Shown here one piece after another: positions 39,501 to 44,635 of a stretch of 44,635 nt of DNA. The translations under genes were made by a program, and so were the position numbers. The notes below the pieces were generated by a model. It searched no databases, was not told where the DNA came from, and saw only the letters and a program-made list of their open reading frames with translations. The stretch is taken from NCBI GenBank assembly GCA_900557195.1, contig USRT01000016.1:1-44635 (forward strand), read 5' to 3'. Position 1 is the first letter of the stretch; every line of letters starts with the position of its first letter. Source of the DNA: an uncultured Clostridium sp. (GTDB taxonomy: Bacteria; Bacillota; Clostridia; TANB77; CAG-508).

Positions 39501-42500
39501 GGATTTATATATAAACTATCGGAGAATATTATTCTTATATTAACATCATCTTGTACATAGTTTTCATGCCAAGTTGCTACTTCATTTCCTCCTGTCCAAT
39601 CAGCACCTTCTGAATTGAATCCTTTTACCTTTTCATTTGAGTACTGAACTGTATAGTCTACTCCTTTTGTTAAATTTATTTCTGTTTCTTCTTTTGTTTC
39701 AGCATCTACTCTATAAAATTTAATACTTTCTATATTATTATATTTTATAGAAAATTTAGAATTTCTATTATCAGCTGTTAATGTATACTTGTCTTCTACA
39801 TATGGAAGTCTATCTATTATAACAAGATCTTTCATTGTATCTTCTGAATTATTTTCTATATTTAAAGTATATCTAATTTGCTCTCCAGCTTGACCTTTCA
39901 TTACACGATCTTGCTGATTGTTACTAATAGCATAGTCATATAATGGATTTGTTTTATCATATAATGTTTCTGCTTCTTTATATGATGTTGTAATAATTGC
40001 TGAATATGTTGTAACAGAATCTTGTGCATGTATTGCTTTTTCACCATTAAAATATTTAACAGTTCCATTACATACATTAGAATCTTCAAATCCTTCGTCA
40101 ATAGTTAAATAAGCATTATTTATAAATTTTCCAGCTGTTGCAGTATCTATTTTAGTTGAAAAAGTTATTTCCATTTTATATCCTGGTTCTAACTTATATT
40201 CTTCTCCATTAAATACCCATTTAATTAGGCTCTTTTGTTTATTATCTTCTGTTATACTTGATATTTCTGGTTCTATAAAATTTGTATTATATCCACTTGT
40301 ATTTTCATCATATGCATTTATATTTTTTACAACTGTTCCCATATCATCATATATAACTATACTTGGATAATATTTAGCTTTATCATCTTGTGTATTTTTA
40401 TATGTGTCATCATAATTATATAAAGTAGGTAATACATCTTGTAAAGTATAATCTGCCATAGCTTTTGCATTTGTAGCTTTTGCATTTGTTAAAGAAACCT
40501 TCCAAACCATATGAGAACCTTCTGTTGCACTTAAAGTTAATCTTGGATTATATCCTGTTTCATCCTTTTGTGAAGTATTATCAAAATATACACCTTGAAA
40601 ATCCTTTTGAATTCCTGGGTAAATTTGTTCTTCAAGTACAACTACTTCTGCTGTATCAGATATAGTTTTATCTCCTATAGTTATTGATGCAGTATTTATT
40701 GATGTTATATTTCCTGAAGCATTTTCATCTAATTTTACTAAATAATAAATTGTATAATATGTATTCTTATTTTCACTACTATCTGCACTAGGAGTAATTG
40801 TAATTTGCATATTATTTCCATTAACATTAGTTTTATATGAAGTAAATTCTTCATCTCCCCAACCTATAGATTTTGTTATATTTACAATAGGTAAATTACT
40901 ATTACTTTCATCTGTTACATATTTTAAATTACTATTACCTAAAACATCATTTATTGTAAATTCTTCATCTAAATAACCCTCAGTTACAACATATAATTTA
41001 TATATGAAATATTTATTTTCCATATCTCTGTAAAGATATGATAATCTATCTTTATATTCTTTATCTACTGAAATATCATTTATATCTGTTGTAGATACAG
41101 TTTTTTCTATAGATTTTATTCCTTTTGGTGCATATAGTGTTTCAGATGGATATATTACGTTATCTTCTTTATTTTTTACAAAGTTAGTTACTCTATAGAA
41201 TTCTGTATTAGATGTTTTCATTGAGTACTCCCAAGTTATCTCTTGATTTGGATTTAATGAAAATTCTCCAATTCCTGTAGAATAATATTTCGTAAAATCA
41301 TTTGTATCTCTATAGTCTTCTGTTGTCAAATCAGTATTTCCCCACCAGAATATAATTTGTGAAGTGAACCAACCTTGATAATTTCCATTTGAATCATATT
41401 GTTTAACAACAATACTTGAATTATCTGTTGTAATTGTAGAATCACTAGTATCGATTTCAGTATAATATGAATTATTTATTAATAATTGTGATGCATCACT
41501 TGCATATTCATTTAAAGTTAGTGTATTTACTTCATTTTCACCAATGTTCTTTATTTTAACTCTATAAACTACTGTATAATTCTCTCTAACTAAAGTATCA
41601 ATATTATCTACTTTTCCACCTGTAGTATTTTGATATATTAATGTATTTTTATCATCATAAATTCTATATACATATTTCTCGCATTCTATTTTTTCAGCAG
41701 GTTTTACATATATAATTGCTGTAGAGTCGCGGTTTAATGTTTCACTTCTAGCTGTATTTCTTATTTCTAATGTTTCACCTTCTGGTTTAACATTCACTAT
41801 TCCAGGAATATATAATTTAATTTCTTGCCATTGATAAAATATATTATCTTGAAGTCCTGTTCCTGTATAATTCCAAGTAATTTCGTTTCCATTTATTTCA
41901 ATTCCGTCTGTATACTTAGTACCATTTACCATATAATATACATCACTTGAATTCCAAGATATTTCTTGTGGTATAGTATCTTTAACAACAATCTTTCCAC
42001 CTATATCATTTAAATTATAATCTCCTCCTGTATTCCTTAATGTAATTGTATATATAATTTCATCTCCATAATTTGCTGTAATACTAGAACTTCCATTTAC
42101 TAATTTTGTTAATGTAGTTTGTTGTTCTGGATCTATTATATATACATAATCATCATCCCATTTTTCATTATCTCCATTTTCATCTACCACTACTTTATTA
42201 ATAATTGTTGATGGAGCACCTTCTTTAATTTTACCAACTAATGTATATGTAATAGTTTCTCCTGCTTTTATTGAAACATTATTCCATGTTACTTTTGTTA
42301 TATCTTTACCAACTTCATCAACAGTATTTTCAATTGTTCCTCCATTACTATCAGTAACTTCAAATCCCTCTGGTATATAATCTACTATATCTGTAGTTGT
42401 ATCAATTACACCATTATTTGTAACTTGTATTGTATAAGTAACCGTGTCTCCAACATTTACATTAGTTTTATCATTAACTTTAGAAATTGAAAAATCAACT

Positions 42501-43999
42501 TTCTTCTTTTGTGTAACCTCCGCAAAATCAACCATAGTATTATTAGACCATAATTCATTTTTTAATATAGTATTATTATCTCCTATTACATTTACAGTTA
42601 CTTCAAGTACAATTTTGCCACCTTTGTTAATATATGCTGATCCTTCTATTTTTCTATTTTCAAATTCATTTTTTGTCCAAATTACATTATTTGCACCATT
42701 AGTCTCAACAATATTTGCACTTACAAATTCTGTACCATAAGGTATCCAGTCTGAAAAATTAACATTTCCACCTTCTGAACCAGAATTTTCTATTGTAATA
42801 TAATACTTAATTTGGTCTCCTTGTACTACATATCCTTGACCATTATCCCAAGTTCCATAATTATCTGTTACAGAGTTAACTTCTTTATCATATTCAAATT
42901 TAACTCCTTCTTCTTTTGTTATTATTGTATCTACAATATCTTTTTCTGCTGTTCCTTCATGAAAACTTGATACATATGATGATTCTAATTCATTTTGTAA
43001 ATTTAAGGTTGCACCTTTATTTATCTCTGTTCCATTATTTTTAATTGCACTTACAATATCAAAATACACTTTATTTGAATCTGAATATAAATAGTTATTT
43101 ATTTCATTTGATGTATCTAATGTATAATTGATGTTTACTTTTCTTATGTAAGTTCCATCTGTTGTTCCTACAGAAATTTTTATATCATTCTCATCAATTC
43201 CGGAAAAACTCAAATAACTTTTTAATGTCTCTAAATCTTCAATATTAATTCCTGATGGAATTGTTATTGTATCATTTACAGTTATTTTTGTTATTTTTTC
43301 ATTATCTGGATTATTAGTTAAATTTCCCTTTAATGTATATTCTAATAATGAATTATTTGAAACTAAACTATTTCCACTAGAATCTTTAATATCTGTCCCA
43401 TCTTTACTTACAACTAAAGAATCATAATTAACATTTTTAGTATTGCTATATTCAATTAAATTCTCACCATAACTTTCAATCTCTGCTGTTAATAAACCAT
43501 TACTAAATGTATCATTTGTTACCATTGTAGCTGTAGTCTTTCCTTTTTCATGGAACTCTCCTGTTAAGTTAAAAGATAATGTTGTTCCAGAATTCCAACC
43601 AGAAACTATAATTTCTCCAGTTCCATCTCCCTTATCTCTAACTTGACATTCAATTATATTTCCTTCTGATGCCTGGATAGTTATTTTATTTTCACTATTT
43701 AGATTATAAATATCAAAATCCAAACTATCTAAATTTATTACATAATATTGATCATTAGTAGCATTAGCACTTAAGCCAATAAATACATGTAATGATACGG
43801 GCTCATCTATTGGTACAGATGTAACTTTTTGGTTTTTGCTCATGAAATATAAATCTCCTGAGATAATACTATTATTACCATACACTTCGCTTATGCTATT
43901 ATAACCAACTACAGCAATTATTGCACTCATAACAATTATGCAAACTGCTGCAATAATAGAAATCACATTTTTATTTAATTTCTTAACTCTACCTTTCAT
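33539..43999 (-). CDS. Giant multi-domain surface protein (DUF11 and Cna-B repeats), 3,486 residues
   Basis: The N-terminus is a signal/anchor segment (residues about 10-32). Residues about 50-350 form an adhesin-like region. About 370-1400 hold several DUF11-type domains (YYITIENSGSEGGNVNFSDWIP, YTIQVTNNGVIDTTTDIVDYIP). About 1560-2900 hold a long array of Cna-B-type domains (KVWNDNNNFHNVRP ... WIYTFEDLPKYENGKKIEYNVIE) alternating with a second repeat type (FYFVVKMSDNRY). Two further DUF11-like domains precede the C-terminus, a hydrophobic segment and KK tail after ITTTTGQ, with no LPxTG. Such domains typically carry isopeptide bonds and build long rigid stalks. The start has AAAGGA upstream. 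The frame is uninterrupted over 10.4 kb, and I found no in-frame CGG. Confidence 0.9.
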   Translation of the reverse strand: MKGRVKKLNKNVISIIAAVCIIVMSAIIAVVGYNSISEVYGNNSIISGDLYFMSKNQKVTSVPIDEPVSLHVFIGLSANATNDQYYVINLDSLDFDIYNLNSENKITIQASEGNIIECQVRDKGDGTGEIIVSGWNSGTTLSFNLTGEFHEKGKTTATMVTNDTFSNGLLTAEIESYGENLIEYSNTKNVNYDSLVVSKDGTDIKDSSGNSLVSNNSLLEYTLKGNLTNNPDNEKITKITVNDTITIPSGINIEDLETLKSYLSFSGIDENDIKISVGTTDGTYIRKVNINYTLDTSNEINNYLYSDSNKVYFDIVSAIKNNGTEINKGATLNLQNELESSYVSSFHEGTAEKDIVDTIITKEEGVKFEYDKEVNSVTDNYGTWDNGQGYVVQGDQIKYYITIENSGSEGGNVNFSDWIPYGTEFVSANIVETNGANNVIWTKNEFENRKIEGSAYINKGGKIVLEVTVNVIGDNNTILKNELWSNNTMVDFAEVTQKKKVDFSISKVNDKTNVNVGDTVTYTIQVTNNGVIDTTTDIVDYIPEGFEVTDSNGGTIENTVDEVGKDITKVTWNNVSIKAGETITYTLVGKIKEGAPSTIINKVVVDENGDNEKWDDDYVYIIDPEQQTTLTKLVNGSSSITANYGDEIIYTITLRNTGGDYNLNDIGGKIVVKDTIPQEISWNSSDVYYMVNGTKYTDGIEINGNEITWNYTGTGLQDNIFYQWQEIKLYIPGIVNVKPEGETLEIRNTARSETLNRDSTAIIYVKPAEKIECEKYVYRIYDDKNTLIYQNTTGGKVDNIDTLVRENYTVVYRVKIKNIGENEVNTLTLNEYASDASQLLINNSYYTEIDTSDSTITTDNSSIVVKQYDSNGNYQGWFTSQIIFWWGNTDLTTEDYRDTNDFTKYYSTGIGEFSLNPNQEITWEYSMKTSNTEFYRVTNFVKNKEDNVIYPSETLYAPKGIKSIEKTVSTTDINDISVDKEYKDRLSYLYRDMENKYFIYKLYVVTEGYLDEEFTINDVLGNSNLKYVTDESNSNLPIVNITKSIGWGDEEFTSYKTNVNGNNMQITITPSADSSENKNTYYTIYYLVKLDENASGNITSINTASITIGDKTISDTAEVVVLEEQIYPGIQKDFQGVYFDNTSQKDETGYNPRLTLSATEGSHMVWKVSLTNAKATNAKAMADYTLQDVLPTLYNYDDTYKNTQDDKAKYYPSIVIYDDMGTVVKNINAYDENTSGYNTNFIEPEISSITEDNKQKSLIKWVFNGEEYKLEPGYKMEITFSTKIDTATAGKFINNAYLTIDEGFEDSNVCNGTVKYFNGEKAIHAQDSVTTYSAIITTSYKEAETLYDKTNPLYDYAISNNQQDRVMKGQAGEQIRYTLNIENNSEDTMKDLVIIDRLPYVEDKYTLTADNRNSKFSIKYNNIESIKFYRVDAETKEETEINLTKGVDYTVQYSNEKVKGFNSEGADWTGGNEVATWHENYVQDDVNIRIIFSDSLYINPSERIVAKLLVTIPDGDKIENSGEDNIAWNNFGYCYTAVKYEDNSDIISENIVAESSQVGVWVEEQLTKLKFTKVWNDNNNFHNVRPTSIQIQLQKRLEGETNYTNVGNPVTIDASIYQSANNSNEWIYTFEDLPKYENGKKIEYNVIEVSNNTNYEKTEPENNQTDDGFTVKIQNTEVTGSIKVNKNVKYNNEDISSNIDRTFYFVVKMSDNRYVLHDENGNTYIETITSIVGSNKLSNVLWKINPKNNAVVELNNLIINESYQIIEVTENGEIINANNSNYNVSYSSNSVTIENSKVVPEVTITNSVKTKSIEVTKVWNDSVNNSHRPESIEIILYAGSNIAKDIYGNEMKVTLTNENATDNYTWKYMFNNLPILDKSGNEITYTIVENFNSEFYSQITSGMTITNDFVVPGDKIKITVNKKWESEESYIPDFITVVLNEYIDNNLTNTREVTISKNNCDISNDGTWKYVIENLPKYDGTTGKEIRYEIVEQKINNFEVQVENENYEGDDKSITIKNVLKKGNLTVTKRVKDAHDEDITGEMTASYYFIVKSGSKYLNTNGELQNNPVIFTITTGGNAEHKVTIQNVLLDKEYTVIETDINGTPLGNSTEDYNISYSESDTVTISETNPNGNVEIINKLINKRLIVTKKWNDNNNFHNIRPSSIQIQLQKRLQGETSYVNVGDPVTIEASKHQSEGNSNEWIYTFEDLPKYENGKKIEYNVIEIAKNQNYAQSIGQIVETEDGYKVTIENTEQVGTIRVNKKVKYNEEDISNNIDKTFYFVVKMSDNRYILHDAQGNTYIETITELVESDKLDSALWEINSKNTNGIRITNLILNEQYEIIEVNSKGEVIDENNSNYNVSYSSSNVTITNTIEVPEIIITNTIKTKSLDIIKKWNDSQNTNHRPDSIVVTLYANSSIATDINGNILENIEIKNTNSIDNYTWKYTFNDLPVLDKNGNEITYTISENSSYDFYSQRIDGLTIINDFTTKVEYRGLNITKIWDNNGNENEENLRPESIMFIILRTDTNEEVRRVTVNKDTDWKYSCDDLLKYNESGYEIEYKVYEVVLDSIYYTNKNVITLNNEKVIEAVTQNKVDFEITNTFEIPNDKIKITVNKMWQAQESYIPSSITVTLKGYIDNQAINTQDIIINKNNCTIDNDGTWIYVINNLPKYDSITGKEITYEIIEKEINNFETYIINKNFAGENKYITLKNVLKTGSLTITKTVKNANSENISNTINSKYYFIVKSEDKYLNTDGKLQDSKVVFTIRTGNNSVSAVTIENVYLDKKYTVIETDSEGNEFEAITKDYDVSYSPEDGNITITGENPDGNVEIINKLKTTQITINKVWNDGNDEYQMRPNSIKVKLHTIKQNEDKTEEITIIEANCEVVDNKWIYVIKDLPIYDDYGNRITYRVEEVGILDWYYQSKEITEKQEGINYEFTITNSEILGEYSLTLRKVDENNNPILGVNFDINGKTYTTDENGEAEVIDSEEIFDDSIEELTINEISYTGDYGQKKYIKISEPVNLYIAKDKVDNALEVTGISFDKDSNYEQTISKYVQLENGQKVLISAEIKDDQISIVIPNIEQKFDMSLKKFITKVDDNNLESREPEFIKDSNGEYTYKGNDEVVSVENNNLVTYTIRVYNEGNSHGYATVIEDDIPDGLEFVEDNEINKQYKWKMINDKNQITEDINEAIKIWTPYLSKERGGESNLIKAFDEETMDVPDYKDIQVVFKVTEPKSKDRIVENKAQIVEARDYDNKSAKDIDSTPNVWIDGEDDQDTEKVRVKYFDLSLSKYATKTIVIRNGKEEVVNTGNGQEKEKIAKVDIKTSEIEDVVVKLEYLIKVTNEGEIPGYAKEITDYIPEGLKFIAEDNPLWKENNGKATTESLADTLLMPGESAEVAIKLTWINDENNMGLKTNIAEISKDSNEYNTPDIDSTPNNMNLDEDDTDDSQIMITTTTGQIVMYIVLTVTVLGILVVGIIVVKKVLVK
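35490..39297 (-). repeat. Tandem duplication of a multi-domain block inside the giant surface protein
   Basis: A block starting at KVWNDNNNFHNVRP (about 39.3 kb) and containing Cna-B, FYFVVKMSDNRY, Cna-B, Cna-B and YYFIVKS domains is repeated from KKWNDNNNFHNIRP (about 37.57 kb). The second block carries an extra Cna-B domain near 36.2-36.5 kb (ITKIWDNNGNENEENLRPES). Diverged residues show the duplication is not recent. Confidence 0.75.
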
Positions 44000-44265
44000 A
44001 TTAGTATATCCTTTCTTTTTATGTCTTTTATCCTATAATAATTATAAATACTTATAATTTATATTGTAAATCCCTCAAATATTGGCAACTCCTATATCTA
44101 TGTACGGAAATAGGTTTTTAGTGTTTTGTTACATTTAGTTTACATTTTTTTAATATATTTATAATATTTTGTGAGTCTTCTAATATTCAATCAAACTTTT
44201 TATAAACACCTACGGATTAAAGCATTTCACGCAAACACTAAGAACGAAGTTATGGACAAAAGGAC

Positions 44266-44426
44266 TGGACAAAGGGACAGTTCTCTTGTCCAATTATTCT
44301 AAAATATGCTTAATTTTAACTAATAAGGAAATTGACTTTACTATGCTCTTTGTATCTATTTATAAAACTCATTCAGGACAACTGTCCTATAATAAAAAAT
44401 GGACAAGAAAACCGTTCCTTTGTTCA
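44266..44426. repeat. Inverted pair of GGGACAGTTC-type repeats
   Basis: Copies at 44266-44292 and 44400-44426 in opposite orientation have TGGACA/TGTCCA-type arms and a GGGACAGTTCTC or GGAACGGTTTTC core. They are diverged members of the family at 7.2 kb. Confidence 0.75.
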
Positions 44427-44441
44427 CCCAGTGTTCAAAAA

Positions 44442-44470
44442 AAGAAGAACCAAAAACTTAGGTTCTTCTT
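44442..44470 (-). terminator. Terminator of the right-edge surface-protein gene
   Basis: AAGAAGAACC pairs perfectly with GGTTCTTCTT, followed in the minus direction by a run of seven Ts. Confidence 0.8.
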
Positions 44471-44490
44471 TAAAGCTTTAAGTAATTATT

Positions 44491-44635
44491 CTATTTTATT
44501 ACATATTTCTTTATGCAAATTACTCCTCCAGCCAATATTGCAAGAATAGATATTCCTAATCCTATATATATCACTGTTTCTCCTGTTGTTACTGTTAACA
44601 TTACTGGTGCATCATCTATATCATCTTCTCCTGGT
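44491..44635 (-). CDS. C-terminus of a further surface protein (partial)
   Basis: The last 47 codons of a gene that continues beyond the window. The visible end reads PGEDDIDDAPVMLTVTTGE, then a hydrophobic membrane segment (VIYIGLGISILAILAGGVI) and the tail KKYVIK. It closely parallels the end of the 3,486-residue protein (DDTDDSQIMITTTTGQ, membrane segment, KK). It probably belongs to the same family of DUF11/Cna-B proteins and lies upstream in the same direction, followed by its own terminator. Confidence 0.75.
   Translation of the reverse strand, partial: PGEDDIDDAPVMLTVTTGETVIYIGLGISILAILAGGVICIKKYVIK

Larger units (their letters stand above)
44000..44490. promoter_or_regulatory. Upstream region of the giant surface-protein gene
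   Basis: No gene in about 490 bases. On the minus strand TTCCGTA (44109-44103), TTGCCAA (44088-44082) and TTTACAATA (44070-44062) precede the start, as before the LPQTG gene with wider spacing. The far end carries the GGGACGG-type repeat pair and the terminator of the next gene. Confidence 0.45.

Noticed and set aside
1..44635. CRISPR arrays, rRNA or tRNA genes, insertion-sequence transposases
   Set aside because: Looked for and not found; the only repeats are the short intergenic palindromes and the domain repeats of surface proteins.

Overview
This 44.6 kb window is very AT-rich and has strong AGGAG-type ribosome binding sites, a PerR-like regulator, a rubrerythrin, a CwlD-type cortex amidase, pyrimidine-nucleoside phosphorylase, and huge Cna-B/SpaA-type surface proteins, one ending in LPQTG. 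Together these suggest an anaerobic, probably spore-lineage Bacillota (class Clostridia), likely an uncultured gut organism. I cannot name the species.

The main observation concerns the genetic code. Eight ordinary genes appear broken into pieces: trmFO, pyrimidine phosphorylase, rnhB, htrA, a cyclic beta-1,2-glucan synthase, an acidic hypothetical protein, cwlD, and a receiver-GGDEF protein. Every break has the same form. The upstream frame runs into an in-frame CGG codon, and skipping only its C puts the ribosome on GGN (Gly), which continues the protein in register with its family. I count 15 such sites: 14 are clear, and one in rnhB also has an alternative reading. Reading both strands by eye, I found no in-frame CGG decoded as Arg in any of the AT-rich genes. 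The only in-frame CGG codons without a shift are three, in two small genes of clearly different composition. Each of those genes sits in a self-contained promoter-gene-terminator cassette and carries CGG at codon 3. The simplest reading is that CGG is not a sense codon in this host but a +1 frameshift signal (equivalently, CGGN is read as a four-base Gly codon).

Layout: 0.1-1.5 kb trmFO; 1.7-5.0 kb SNF2 helicase; 5.05-5.6 kb outlier cassette 1; 5.7-6.8 kb rubrerythrin and PerR-like regulator; 6.9-7.2 kb zinc-ribbon protein; 7.3-10.0 kb pyrimidine phosphorylase, rnhB and a small membrane protein; 10.2-11.4 kb htrA (plus strand); 11.9-13.7 kb M23 peptidase and a CmpB-like membrane protein; 13.9-22.2 kb the giant glucan synthase with seven recoding sites; 22.3-22.7 kb degenerate repeats; 22.7-23.8 kb acidic protein; 23.98-24.5 kb outlier cassette 2; 24.8-29.3 kb LPQTG surface protein; 29.7-30.4 kb cwlD (plus strand); 30.5-33.2 kb a three-gene operon (Ig-like membrane protein, CmpB-like protein, receiver-GGDEF); 33.3 kb a perfect 34-bp-arm palindrome; 33.5-44.0 kb a 3,486-residue surface protein; and at the right edge the C-terminus of another surface protein.

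The right half is largely envelope biology (glucan synthesis, peptidoglycan hydrolases, adhesins). The left half is mostly housekeeping and oxidative-stress genes. Inverted-repeat pairs with a GGGACGG core are scattered between genes.
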